Below, piece after piece: positions 11,701 through 21,793 of a stretch of 64,000 nucleotides of DNA. The stretch is from Nemertoderma westbladi (lineage: Eukaryota; Xenacoelomorpha; Nemertodermatida; Nemertodermatidae). Each line of letters starts with the position of its first letter. Position 1 is the stretch's first letter. A program made the position numbers and the translations under genes. The DNA lies in assembly GCA_032718475.1 (NCBI GenBank), contig JAUCBJ010008361.1, forward strand, positions 1-64,000. Reading direction: 5' to 3'. Under the pieces are notes generated by a model that searched no databases, was not told the origin of the DNA, and saw nothing but the letters and a program-made list of their open reading frames with translations.

Positions 11701-13760
11701 AGTCCAGAGAGAAGACAGCGGAAAGTAAGGTAAGTGAGAAACCCGTTTCTAGGAGAAGGGTAACACCAGTATGTTATACCGACGACGGTGAAAGCCAAAC
11801 TTCTCAAGGAGAGGACAGCGGGAAAGACACTGACAGATCTTATTATGTCAATAAAATGCCTAAAGATCAGGTAAGTAAATCCGAGTCTCGACCCAATGAC
11901 AGAAGGGAACCGGTACAAAAAACCCTTCCTACGTCTCCTAAAAGAATTCAGGTGAGAAAGCCCGAGGAAAGAACAAGTGTGCACCACATAGCACAGGTTA
12001 AAGTAAGTAACATCAAGCCGAAATGTGTGCTGTGCGACGGGCCCCACCGTTTAAATGCGTGTGATAAATTCCTGAGGAAATCACTAAAGGATAGACGTGA
12101 AGTCATGTGGGATAAGTTGTGTTATAATTGCCTCAGACGAGGACACCAACGGCGAACCTGTTACTCCGACGCAAGGTGTGCAAAGTGCGGCGCAAAACAT
12201 CATATCTTGTTGCACACGGAATTCGAACGAAACAGCCCGAGTCAGGTAAGTGAGTCCGAACTACATGTCCAATTCAGTGATGTGAACGACACTGATCAAT
12301 CTGAGATGGAAGGATTCTATACGGACGAGTTCTCCGACCAAAACGAATCCTGTTACCTAATAAACACCACCGCAGTGTATCGAGCACTCATGCATGAGAA
12401 AGACACAGACAGCGACCTTACCTTAACTACTTCTGATCAACAACCATCTTGGAAAGCGCCAACTTCCAATATAGGAATCCGAGAATTTCCTGTAGTCCAG
12501 TTACGGGTCCACGGACCTCAGAAGAGCTATATAGTAAATGCCCTCCTGGACTCCGGTAGCACAGGAACATTCATCGATAAAGAACTAGCCGAAGTCATCT
12601 TTGCTGGACAACCCAAGTTCCGAACCAAGCTAAACATGTCAGGGATCATGCAGGTTTGGAATTCTACTGTAGCTGCCGACTATTATATAGGTGAGTTGTC
12701 CACTCCACAGGATAAACTAGGAGAATACAGTATAAGGTCAGTAAAAATGGTGGCAATAAAGAACTTCGCTACCACCCAAGTGGAACCTTATAATTGGGAC
12801 GAAGATGATCATGCCCAACAACTTAACATCCCTAGATTCGACACCGATTATCCTGGAGTACAAATATTAATCGGTCAAAACGCGCATGAGGCGCTGGAGA
12901 CATTAGAGAAACGACCTACTCAACCGCAACCACTTCAGACCTATGCGGTAAGAACTAGAGTAGGTTGGTACCTTACTGGACCTTCCCGTAGAACACTCAG
13001 AGAAAGACTGCTTCAAGATCGCGTCTGCCAGGTGAGTGAATGGGAAGACGATACTAGTGAGGGAGACGACCCAACTGAGGGAACACCACATTCCTCAGAT
13101 AATGACAATCTTAACTCCAATGTAGATCAATGGAGATATTGCCCCAAGACGATGAATATAACTGACATCGCTTCCAGAGGAGCAACTCCTCAAGAACTGA
13201 CAGATACTACAGACCGGTTAGGTGAACCCGGCTTCCTGAGTAAGGAGGATGAATGGCCTCCCCATCTTACTCCGACTGAGATTAGACCAGCCAAGGGAGC
13301 GGAGAAAGTCAAACCTAAAACCCGGACGGGTGGATCGGAGTTATTTGAACCCGGGATAGATCTGTCGGTATTACAGATTGCCAGGGACGACGCCGTGGAT
13401 CTGGACCTCCCCACCGCGAGTGGATCCTTCATGAAGATCAGAGAGAGCGATTGGAGCTCTGGAACATCAGACGTCTCGCAGGGACTCTCACCTCTCCTGC
13501 GGGGAGCGACGGACCACTATAGCTCCTGGAATCGGCTTTGTAAGGCCGTCGTGTACTTAGAGCGATGTTTCTATCGTCACTATTCCAGGACGAAGAGGAA
13601 ACCTGGAATTGTATTCGGGATGCAGCGACTCAATCGCCCAGCTGGTCGTTTGTGTTTACCGGAAGGGAATGGAGGACTCTCCGGAAACTGTGGAAGGCAA
13701 GATTCTCTTCCCACGACTACCTCCCTAATCCTTCAAACATCTAGGGACTCCATAACGTAA
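8739..13760 (+). CDS. BEL/Pao Gag-protease polyprotein, pol-deleted (copy 1)
   Basis: This is one uninterrupted 1673-codon frame from an ATG. In order: a polar N-terminus; a block at residues ~105-300 that copy 2 lacks; a lysine/alanine/glutamate coiled coil (about 380-490) with tandem AKAAEAAA units; the DUF1759 Gag core (about 815-900, with KFNGDEMKWLPFNEYY); zinc motifs (about 1095-1160: CVLCDGPHRLNAC, the CCHC-like CYNCLRRGHQRRTC, CAKCGAKHHILLH); and a retropepsin-type aspartic protease with DSGS at residue 1271 (DUF1758 class). Reverse transcriptase should follow. Instead the frame passes into short stubs resembling the segment after RNase H (WRYCPKTMNITDIASRG, then YSSWNRLCKAVVYLER) and ends with a stub like the integrase C-terminus (LNRPAGRLCLPEG). 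The product could assemble and mature particles but could not copy or integrate RNA by itself. Confidence 0.88.
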   Translation: MSDTKQNLSDSLLDVTICDSDRGVEPSSRKFSSPPTVRKVIPPVVIKEPRLVQHRRSIIGTRAQVKRDQEAAEQQQPASQELTSQRPNSSSSEDTVELTPERGAKMMDAVYSDPLLILPAAVLTRLLIAVEEHQIDWARSQRSTRDSYAGYTREELKSMVESQWNFPGPGLPFDLSEAAWEDIHRMGVAKETIDPAVWKRSAAGYAQGFFSSMERVKGQLFQQPQGPQEQGQLLYQVRERILRIRLILSAFEEASKRRQDTSLQVAVKTWFQRVSLQVQGTAQWKAQLEERSTHGESTDATFSQVESEATAEKPHKRDAIDIYLSDYQRFLGDDELRRRLEGLSPNSEGTKLVLDAIDVEMRAANQAKFDEQLRITRVQEEQVKKKRIEDRKKAAVVAAEAERKAAAAKAKAAEAAAKAKAAEAAAKAKAAEAAAKAKAAEAAAEAKAAEAAAEAKAAEAAAEAAAEAKVAEAERKAADETTQLELENIQENQDCINKQLAASNMQMMNRSTPKRQGYTSSEEGDTTDTEGKGNRSRLSRRKRTFHRQKLPDLPPAVRRQLNNTNLGSTEPTDQIIKIERLPTIVDEPEIIRPVLEITPSVIDTPVLPETTSKFPLHSTKLPVPRRTAQETVQVLDPEQNIPDLSPVVPRPLATTLATPASAVEWVDERRRGMDLLLGQMQETVQQFKGTVRESRLELQEVQQNIALERDKLVNLQKGIPPPLVTMCQPVRSEVSHAQGVEPTRIYTASEVETPIVNPIKGNYKPVDNDIPYRPDHNPRNLYTDNSILNNTMAQESFTRQMARTEARQAVKVGEIVKFNGDEMKWLPFNEYYKDNIQNSVLSNGEKLRFLIECLEGSPKSMALKFIGHPDGLRQVWDTLNIRYGNRTNIARYLYVKLMAPRKFLSSGIIEFSDEIQEICRQLDWLGKSHEYQNSMVVGALASTLPKGGVGTRWDKKVLYMMEQQQRDPTMADLMSFLDSEVKLQLIKQSREKTAESKVSEKPVSRRRVTPVCYTDDGESQTSQGEDSGKDTDRSYYVNKMPKDQVSKSESRPNDRREPVQKTLPTSPKRIQVRKPEERTSVHHIAQVKVSNIKPKCVLCDGPHRLNACDKFLRKSLKDRREVMWDKLCYNCLRRGHQRRTCYSDARCAKCGAKHHILLHTEFERNSPSQVSESELHVQFSDVNDTDQSEMEGFYTDEFSDQNESCYLINTTAVYRALMHEKDTDSDLTLTTSDQQPSWKAPTSNIGIREFPVVQLRVHGPQKSYIVNALLDSGSTGTFIDKELAEVIFAGQPKFRTKLNMSGIMQVWNSTVAADYYIGELSTPQDKLGEYSIRSVKMVAIKNFATTQVEPYNWDEDDHAQQLNIPRFDTDYPGVQILIGQNAHEALETLEKRPTQPQPLQTYAVRTRVGWYLTGPSRRTLRERLLQDRVCQVSEWEDDTSEGDDPTEGTPHSSDNDNLNSNVDQWRYCPKTMNITDIASRGATPQELTDTTDRLGEPGFLSKEDEWPPHLTPTEIRPAKGAEKVKPKTRTGGSELFEPGIDLSVLQIARDDAVDLDLPTASGSFMKIRESDWSSGTSDVSQGLSPLLRGATDHYSSWNRLCKAVVYLERCFYRHYSRTKRKPGIVFGMQRLNRPAGRLCLPEGNGGLSGNCGRQDSLPTTTSLILQTSRDSIT

Positions 13761-15412
13761 CAACATATGGAGTGGGTGTGTGACTCTATTATTTTATATT
13801 ATTTTATTATTTTTATATTTATGTATGTATTACTACGTAATTTTATTATAATTGTTTTATTTAATTTAGTAGAATCTTATTTAGCGATTATTTAGTAGAA
13901 TAGTGCAATATATTCATGTTTATTGCGTACGTAATTACGTATATATTATATTTAGTGCGACGGCAAGAAATAATTCTTTTCCTTCTTCCTTACTGTCCGT
14001 ATTACATTACAAATACGTAACTACAGTAAGATGAAATGTCCGTACTTATTAAAGTACAATAAAGCCACTACTATATTAAAGTATTATTGGTAGGCAGAGT
14101 ATTAGGAATGCAAAGTTCAGATCCTCGTGTCTCAGCTAAACCAAGCTCTGGGTAGACCTTGGAAACGACTTGCCTCTTCACACTGACATTGCTTCGTGCG
14201 ATATTGCTCTCATACCGTGTATAATAATACATATAGTAGCGTGATGTCCCTCTAACAGTAGCGTAAAACGCACATAAATCTGTTAAACCTTTTGACCATC
14301 TGTAATTCTAGTCGATTAAGATATCGCGGCACCCACCGATATACTTGAAAGACAAAATTCTAGAATCAGTGGTTAACGTCCCCAGACAAGTTCTGGAATA
14401 AATCGGTGCCCATCTCAAATATTAATTATTTAATATTTGCAAATCTAATAAATCAAAATCTGTAAAATTCAGATCCTTCAACAATTCTAGTCAATTAAGA
14501 TATCGTAGCATTTACCGATATTCTTAAAAAGACAATTGTCATAGAATTAAGGATCTTGTGTCCCCAGACATGTTCTAGAATCAAAATATGTCAATTTAAT
14601 TATCAAATAATAAAATTTCAGGGAATAAATTTAAATTCATGCCTTTTAATGAATTTAATAAATTGCCATTTTTACGCAATTTATAACATTCCCAAAATTC
14701 CATTAATTAATAGATCAAGGGAGCGGAGATTTATCTTATTATGAGTATGAGTGTGCGAAGTCTCCCAAACATAGTCAATAGCCGATAAAATTCATAAAGT
14801 CATGTATAAAACAGGACATTGACTATTAAAGAATTACTATTAAATAACATCCCAGATCTGTATGCATTGGAATTACCCTAATTCTACCGCTAGCTTTACA
14901 TAATGTCACCATAGCAACAACCACGCTAGAATTAGAATTGAGTTAAGAGAACAATAGAAAGCTTGTCCCATTGAATAACATAGGGAATAAATAGTGCACT
15001 GATAGTATCCAAGGATACATAATAATACAGTGACATTCTGGAAGGCATTGACTAACGGACAAGTGACCCGAGTGTGTGTAATTTGTGACAAGTTGTGTGT
15101 GTGGTATTTGTGATGTTATAGGCGAATGTTACTACTAAGGTGTGTTTACAGTAGCGAGTCGCAATTGTGAAAGTAACCCTAACTCTCCAGTAAGAACCTG
15201 AGGTGTATCTAAGCCTTTGGGACGGACAGTCGAGTGACTTGTGCCGGTTGTCGTTGTCGTTGTGCGGCTACGTCGTTGGCGAAAGTACAGCGGCGACGAC
15301 ACATCGGCGCTGAGGATCTCGTACTGTCCGGGGGTTGATTGGGGTAAGCAGCGACGCCCGCTCGCCTAAATATAAACTCATTATAATATGGATAAACTCA
15401 TATATAGCAGAT
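13761..15412 (+). other. BEL-A copy 1 noncoding region between gag-pro and ORF-X
   Basis: No gene is seen. The first 290 nt are AT-rich, then comes the highly conserved block 14050-14210. At about 14300-14600 a ~170-bp unit is present twice in diverged form (each with ATTCTAGTCRATTAAGATATCG and later TCCCCAGACA). The same arrangement occurs in copy 2 at 51830-53447. The last ~300 nt, before ORF-X, contain GC-richer sequence (GTCGTTGTCGTTGTG) and a possible splice acceptor, TATATAGCAG, just before the ORF-X ATG. Confidence 0.6.
14050..14210 (+). promoter_or_regulatory. Near-invariant BEL-A noncoding block
   Basis: These ~160 nt match 52117-52278 of copy 2 with two differences, while neighbouring noncoding and even coding sequence differs far more. 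The block includes AATAAA (in TACAATAAAGCC), a CCAAG..CTTGG stem around CTCTGGGTAGAC, and a GTTCAGATCC stretch reminiscent of a tRNA B box. There is no open frame across it. Candidate roles are an RNA export or packaging structure, an internal polyadenylation region for a gag-pro mRNA, or an internal promoter. None is proven. Confidence 0.55.
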
Positions 15413-16742
15413 ATGACGGAGTTGATAGAAGATGGTCTTAGTATCGGGGAGCGATATACTCTACTTTTACAAGCGTTTGTTGATAGCTTAATACGCGGCG
15501 ACGTTAGTCCAACTGCTGCGGAGGACGATGGTCGTTATATCGAACCGCCAATGTCCCAAGAGCAGCTCGCGCGAGTTGGACTATAGAAAATTCGCTGCTC
15601 GATATACGCAGCGTAATGGTACGTATATGGTCTTCTTAACTACTGGTCATCCTATCGATTTACATAATACGGACTATGTCGACTATATATCCTGCCCAGC
15701 GGAGTCGGAACCATAAACTGAAATTCGAATGCGAAAATTCTATTCGAAATCGACTCGAAAGAAAAGACACTAAAGAAACAAATAAACGCGGTAACTCCAA
15801 CGTATATTTGGAATTCTTGATAGAAGCATTGTAACAACAAATAAATATCACCCGCGTTTCCCCTACCAGACGTGCGTCTTTGGTATTATTATGATAAATG
15901 CCCTAGACCCAACTAATAAACGGAAAGACATAAACATCCACGGAAACGTTGTGTTAAACACAGTTGTGCTCGTTATATTTACTGGAGTTTCGAGCGAAAC
16001 TTGTTTGACGTATCACCTATGCTCACTCGGCTCGAACGATCCTGGAGTAAACCTACGATCAGAGTCCCGGAATACTCGGTCAAACCTCCTCATTCCTTAG
16101 TTGGACCTCAGACCTGCGATCCTGGTGGTGTCGCGGATCCTCGCGGACTGTATTCACTGTTCAAAGATCTAGTGCTACCCTAACAATTAATCGGTAACAC
16201 TCCGACAGTGATTTCTAGCTAGCCGCCCATCTTACCTAGCCGGATTGTGACGCGGACACCTAATATCACTATCCAACCGTATGGTCGTTCCCGTTTAACG
16301 CGATACAACCCTTCATCAAGGTGAAGGAGAGTGTTGTACGAAACGAGTTAAACGCTATTCTATAAAGAACAAAAAAGAAACCTGCGTTTGTTCAGATAAA
16401 CGTAAGTTATAACAGTAAGTCCAATCGATAAACGAATTGGCCTTATCTCAGTTCGATTGGGAAATCTCGAATCTCTAAGAAGATATCAAGCTTAGAAAAC
16501 CCTATTCTCTGCGAGAGTTTTGGATGAACGTATCCAGCTACGAGCGGAGGAAAATCAGCTCGAGGAGAAGCATATCGAAACGGCGGATAACCCGACCATA
16601 ATCCTACACCTTCTGATGCAATCATATTGCACCCTTCACCCAGGATTTATAGCCCTCCTAGTAAAGTGGCTCGCCCCAAAGAGAAAAGGACTCTTGCTAG
16701 CCTCAAAAACTGCGTAAACGCCGTCTGCGTAAGAAAGACTAA
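15413..16742 (+). pseudogene. BEL-A ORF-X, decayed (copy 1)
   Basis: This is homologous to the second ORF of copy 2 (53448-54896). It opens with an ATG and MTELIEDGLSIGERYTLLLQ, then loses frame after about 58 codons at a 2-nt deletion, followed by further indels and large gaps. The zinc-knuckle region is not recognisable. The end, a basic lysine/arginine tail next to the purine tract, is again similar (YSPP-like and RPKEKRTLAS-like segments across frames). Because the LTRs of this copy are nearly identical, the ORF was probably already dead in the parental copy, so it is not needed in cis for transposition. Confidence 0.75.
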
Positions 16743-16810
16743 CTGTTTAGAGTATCTTTATATTTTAGAAACTGTGATTTGTTATATTTTATAGACTTAA
16801 ATCCCATTTT

Positions 16811-16820
16811 CTGGGAGCGG
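16811..16820 (+). promoter_or_regulatory. Polypurine-like tract before 3' LTR
   Basis: CTGGGAGCGG lies immediately before the TG of the 3' LTR and is identical in copy 2 (54965-54974). This is the position where plus-strand DNA synthesis is primed in LTR elements. It is shorter and less pure than usual. Confidence 0.5.
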
Positions 16821-18047
16821 TGTAAAAGCTTTTGCGTAATTAGCCGGTTATTATCCCCGTAAAGTACTCTGTGGTTGGTTTACCAGGCATAAAAAGGCCG
16901 TGTCCTTGCTGTACTGGTGTTTTGGAGGACATAAAAGCCATTTCTTCTGTATTTGTACTTTAGAGGACATAATCTGCAATTTCGTGACGTAAAAAGCTCG
17001 ATACTCTTGAAAACAGTGTCGCTACCATGACGACGGCTAACGGCTGATATTGCCACGTTGCCCCATAGCCCTGCTTTCTGTATCTGCCAATAGGATTTGA
17101 GTTGGTTTTGATTTTGACCTATCACAGATCTACTGAACTGAATTTCCTATCTGTATGCTCATTCTCTTTGGTGGGTGAGATCTTTGTAGAATAAGGGTAG
17201 CTGGTATTCTTATAGTTATTCTTATCAGTTTTTAGTGTTGTTGGTGATTCTAAGCCAGGAAGAACGGCTTTAGCCTTACACTAGTAGGCTTAATTATAAG
17301 GACATATATCCGTTATCTGCATTTATCATAACATAACACACCATACCTAATCAAACAACCTGTGCATACTTTTATATTGTTATACTGCTATTTACTGTCG
17401 GTTCTTCATAATATGGTTGATGAATTATTATATTTGGAATAACGAGAAATAACCCCGAAACCCAATATTCTTGATATACCGAAGGTAAGAGAGAAGGGTT
17501 ACATATAACAATTGTGACATATGTTAAAGTGGTTTGAAGTGAATCTAATGTTATTTGATAGACCCTACATGATTCGGTCCGTGTTCCTTTTATATGTGAC
17601 TAAAATCAGTGAAGATCGGCAGATCAGTGTGCAGTATTGTGCAGCATTGTGTATGAGTGAGACTGATAACGAAGCATTTCCTAAAGAATGCGCCATATAT
17701 GTGAATTATAACTAAGCCATATCGTTGTGAGTAGTTTAAGTCATAACTCTGTTTGTATAGATAGAGCGCCACGTCCTAAAGAAACTGTTAATATTTCCCG
17801 AAGGTGAATAATATTGTCAGAGATTATATAATACCGTCAGTCGAATAATACATTAGGCTTACATAGCAATAAAATTAAGCCGTCGAACCCAATCTCCCGG
17901 GTATATCCAGCGGGTGAATGATCGCGCACAGATTGGTTTCGACTAGTGTAGTGAATTAAATACTTGTCATAGGCTAAAGGTGATTTATTATCTAGAAGAC
18001 ATCATAATTTGGCGGGTTAAACTGCCAAAGGTCTGAAAGCGCGAACA
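16821..18047 (+). repeat. BEL-A copy 1, 3' LTR
   Basis: It is 1227 bp, the same length as the 5' LTR, with TG..CA ends and about five substitutions between the two by eye (for example 17167 T for G, 17287 A for T). AATAAA at 17868-17873 is the likely polyadenylation signal. The target duplication CATTA follows. Confidence 0.92.
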
Positions 18048-18259
18048 CATTAAGTTTTTTCAATTTATAAAAAATTTTGAATTTTTTTTACAAAATTCCT
18101 AATTATTAGAAATAGAAAACGAAAATACAAAATGTGGCCGAATAATATGATGAAAGTGAACATGCTGGGCTGGTTCCAAAAAATGTGGTATCAGAAAATA
18201 AAAATGGAAAATTACGTAGGAATAGTCTTTTTAGTGTAATTTTTAAAATCTCATGCAAG

Positions 18260-18273
18260 CCGCTAGAGGGCGC
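18260..18273 (+). promoter_or_regulatory. CTCF-like motif in left arm
   Basis: CCGCTAGAGGGCGC fits the core CTCF pattern CCASYAGRKGGCR with one deviation. The mirror copy is at 26892-26905 on the minus strand. The two face each other across the terminal LamG exon. Binding is untested. Confidence 0.35.
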
Positions 18274-18425
18274 CAAAAGTTTGTTTTCTAGTTTTGATAT
18301 ACTTTTGATGATTCTCTATTCGTTGGTATATCGTTTTCTATGAATTTTTCAACCACATTGGAGACCGTGGAGTACAAAACCGTGAGGTTGTTCGAAGAAA
18401 ACCGTTGGGGGGCTACCCCACTTAA

Positions 18426-18960
18426 GGGGAGGGGGGGGGGGGGGACACCATTTTGGTCGAAAATATGACGGAATTATTTTTATGATCTATTATAACGCAC
18501 GATTAAATGGTGTTTCCAAATCTGAAATCCGCTATTGAATAGCTCTTTTAGTTTTTAAGTTATAACAATTTCCATTTAGGGAATCCTATTGAAATTACTA
18601 TTACTATGTATAATGAAAGGTCGATTATCTCCAAATATTTTTTTCATGAAATTGCCAACTTCAAAACCCTACTACCTCTACAAACTTCCTGTGGGTGTCT
18701 AGATAGCCACCCTGCTTAAAATTATCAGACAACTTTTTGAAATTTGTTCTTAATAAAATTTAATACTATTTATAACAAACCTAAAAAATTAGTATAAATT
18801 TGCAGCGCCACCTAGCGGTGCAGAATTATTTTCACAAAATTTCGCCTGATAGGTATGTTACCCCATCTTTGATCTATCATCTAAAAATTTCATGTGATTA
18901 TCATGTTATTCACAACTGTAAAAGCCTTAGGGTTTTAAGTGCAACCAAGTTTTTTTGACC
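18426..18960. mobile_element. TTAA MITE copy, truncated (left arm)
   Basis: It begins after TTAA (18422-18425) with a G run and ACACCATTTTGGTC, matching the end of the complete copy at 62266-62980 in reverse. The other terminus is missing; similarity stops at TTTTTTGACC (18960). It is non-coding. Confidence 0.75.
18805..18818 (-). promoter_or_regulatory. CTCF-like motif inside the MITE (left arm)
   Basis: Read on the minus strand this is CCGCTAGGTGGCGC. The same word occurs in the other two MITE copies at 26513-26526 and 62574-62587, so it belongs to the element itself. Confidence 0.35.
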
Positions 18961-19546
18961 GAAGTTTGCGACGTTTGCGAAATTCGCGAAGAATTCGTCA
19001 GTTTCTGTGCCCTAATGGTTTCGTGACGAAACAATCAAATATTACACACTTAACACACACGAACTAATTCAATGTGTGTATTAGTATGCCTGAATAATTA
19101 AATAGAAATTAAATTAATGAACGCTATTACAACATGAAATCTACGGAATCAATACAGAACACACGCACACTACTGAATTTAAAAATTTATATAGATTGCA
19201 ACTTATATTTGGCCACCTTTTAATGGGTGACTAATTTAATTATTCACCCCTATATATTTGTAGCCTTTTTAATTTGTGCCTCTAATTGAATCAAACATTA
19301 AACTAAAATATATGTCACAATATTGGTCTGTCGGTAGCTGGTCAATGAGTTTCTCATAAATTTGTTAATTAGTCGCTGTTCATTCATTGAACATTTGAAC
19401 ACGTGTTGCTCGAAGACCCCACAACGTGTTAATTATTGCTAGCTAGCTATATTTATTTTCTTTTGATAATAATTTCCTATAATAAACTAATAATTCATAA
19501 TTTCCTATTATTTATATCTTTATTTAATATTTTAATCGTTATTGGT

Positions 19547-20211
19547 TTACTCACTGTTAGGTGTAGTGTAGTTTAGGAGCTCCTCGTATGCTTCTCCTAA
19601 TTGTTTCACTGAGAGAGAACAAGGGTAATATCGAGCATGGGCAATAAAACCTGGGAAGGCTTGTGGAGCGTTGTAAATACGTTTTCCTAAATGCAGATTC
19701 ACAGTGCTATCCAATGCTGCTCTCTGGGTATTTGGAGTGTCAAACTCCATTCTTCTGTAATCGGCACTACCAACTCTTCGACTGTAGAGAAATGTTTGTT
19801 TATTAGCAGCACTCACACCAACCGCAACCAAATACCATTCGTTGGTCGTGATGGCGTTGGGAAATAATTTAACTGCTGACGATACTGGATTATAGAGCAA
19901 TTGATGAGCATCAGCAGGCCAAATCCATAGATTTGTTCCATAGTTTACAGCGTCGCCAAACTCAAATATTGGGCCACCTATACCAGGCGTATTGATAAAG
20001 GCCAACATTGTAAGAGATTCTGAGGTTAACTCATTTTGATCATGTGCGATTGATATGTAACCGTTAGTGAAGTCTATCGCTTGGTTTTCTACACCCCCTG
20101 GTCCGGGTACGTAGCTTAATGTTCCAACAATTTCACCATTGTGAGAATCTAGTCTATCATTTCCACCATTATTCAAGTTCAAAACCCACCATGATGTGTA
20201 GTTACATTGAT
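19547..20211 (-). CDS. EGF/LamG protein, terminal LamG-like exon
   Basis: This is a minus-strand exon. The acceptor is TATTTTATTTTAG before 20211, and the frame continues from a split codon (two bases AT, then CAATGT) to a stop at 19549-19547. An AATAAA lies at 19524-19519, so this is the last exon. It encodes about 221 residues of a concanavalin A-like/LamG_3 sandwich: VPGPGGVENQAIDF with GYISIAHD, LTMLAFINTPG, the central EWYLVAVGVSAANKQTFLYS strand pair, LHLGKRIY, and a C-terminal FPGFIAHARYYPCSLSVKQL block. Family members are secreted or cell-surface ligand-binding domains. The nearest paralogue is the exon at 32629-33312, with the same order of motifs. The exon begins D-Q-C, as the others begin D-T-C or D-V-D-E-C. 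The mature function is not known. Confidence 0.85.
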
Positions 20212-20857
20212 CTAAAATAAAATATCGAATAAATTAAAATGAGATATAATAGTAAGGAGGTAGCTTATATGAATATATTCTAAATATTCAGTAAAAATTT
20301 TCGACTACTATAATTATTATTGAATACATTTATAAACAGATATATATATATATATACCAGTAGGCTGATAATAGTCGGTAATGCTAAATGTAAGCATGAG
20401 CATATCCAACAAACATTGTTAGATGTAATGAATTACTAATAAGATCCCCAAGAAAGCTCAAATTAAAAACATTGTAATCAGGGCCTTCTAGAACATTTTG
20501 ACCGCTAAAATATATTTTGAACTAGCGATAAATACCAAGATGTTCCACGCGGTGGTGCCGGTAATATTTATATCCCAATTGAATGGGATAGTTTGCCTTC
20601 TAGAAAATAAAAGAAGTCAATATAGTATCAGAAACAAAGAAAAAGTAGCCAGTAAAAGTGGAAACGTGCTTTTTTGTTTGCGAATAAATGCACGAAATAT
20701 AATGCAAAACAAATATTGATTTATTCATTACAAAAACATGTAGCAACATTGCTCTCAATATAAGTGTACTAGAGGTATTGTTTTGTATTGGTATGGTATT
20801 ATAATTAAATAATAAAATAAAATAAATATTGTTGGTATGGTATGATGTTAAGCTTTG

Positions 20858-21793
20858 TGTTGCCGTTATCCCAACACCAGGGGGGAAAAACGCCGATGCT
20901 GGAGACGTGACTTTACAGACCACTGAGCCCCGGCCAGTCACCGGATATTGATTTTGGAGAAGGAATGATTTCTGAGATGCAGGGTTGCGGTTGAGAAAAA
21001 GCTGCATTAGTTGGATATACTCTTTAATGTAACTGAACTCTGTTGAACCTGGTCAACAATATTGAACCCTGTTGAACCCTGATTAAGAATAATTTTGGGC
21101 TTCCCCAAATCAATATACACCAAATATTCACAATAATTATACACGATAATATAAATCCCTACAGTATATTATTTAATTACCCACTGTTCGCTCAGATTTT
21201 AGCCTACCTAATGTTCCCCAGATTTTCCCTCGGTCCTAGTCTTAGTGCTGTAGTGTCGGTGTCGGTCGACCCTGTCACGTGTCCGTTCCACCCCTCACGA
21301 ACCCCGAAGGGAACGATCATCGAGAACCAGCACGGCTTGGCTAAGGGTCGGTCCAGTCGGTAGACTCTGTCGCGTATCCGTACCGCCCCTCTCGAACCCC
21401 GAAGGGATCGGTCATCGAGAACCAGTACGGCTTAGCTAGGAGTCTGTCGTGTCGGTGGACCCGTTCGCGTGTCCGTTCCACCCCTCACAAACCCCGAAGG
21501 GTTCGATAATCGAGAACCAGAACGGCTTGGCTAGGGGTCCGTCGGTTCATCGCAGAAACCCAACCACCTAGGCTTTCCGAGTCCCTTTCAGGCTCATAGT
21601 CGCTTCGGCAGCCGAGAAACTGCTCCGAACAGTCGGTAGGCCAGTAGAGTCTAGTCCTTTGTCTTTCGACCCCGTCGCGTGTCCGTTCCACCCCTCACGA
21701 ACCCCGAAGGGAACGATCATCGAGAACCAGTACGGCTTGGCTAAGGGGTCTGTCGTCGGTTCCCGTCGCAGATCCCGGTACAAGCAGTCAGCG
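20858..21793 (-). repeat. BEL-B 3' LTR, truncated
   Basis: These 936 bp match 24121-25056 without indels and with about seven substitutions by eye. The 5' LTR is ~674 bp longer at its outer end. Reverse transcription copies U3 from the 3' end into both LTRs, so a 3' LTR lacking part of U3 means the deletion happened after insertion, in place. Confidence 0.85.

Larger units (their letters stand above)
5255..18047 (+). mobile_element. BEL-A copy 1, complete non-autonomous BEL/Pao retrotransposon
   Basis: This is a 12.8-kb LTR element with TG..CA LTRs of 1227 bp at both ends and a perfect 5-bp target duplication, CATTA at 5250-5254 and 18048-18052. The LTRs differ at only about five positions by eye, so the insertion is young. 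The order is 5' LTR, 2.26-kb leader, one Gag-protease ORF, a 1.65-kb noncoding stretch, a decayed second ORF, a purine tract and the 3' LTR. No reverse transcriptase (YxDD), RNase H or integrase core is present, although short pol stubs are fused to the protease. It must have been copied by enzymes supplied in trans. Confidence 0.9.
18053..18960. repeat. Left arm of large inverted repeat, inner part
   Basis: This is the reverse complement of 26371-27117. It contains about 370 bp of AT-rich sequence and then a TTAA MITE. It has ~165 bp around 18285-18450 that the right arm lacks; that gap is bounded by short TTTT homology, as for a simple deletion. Confidence 0.85.
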
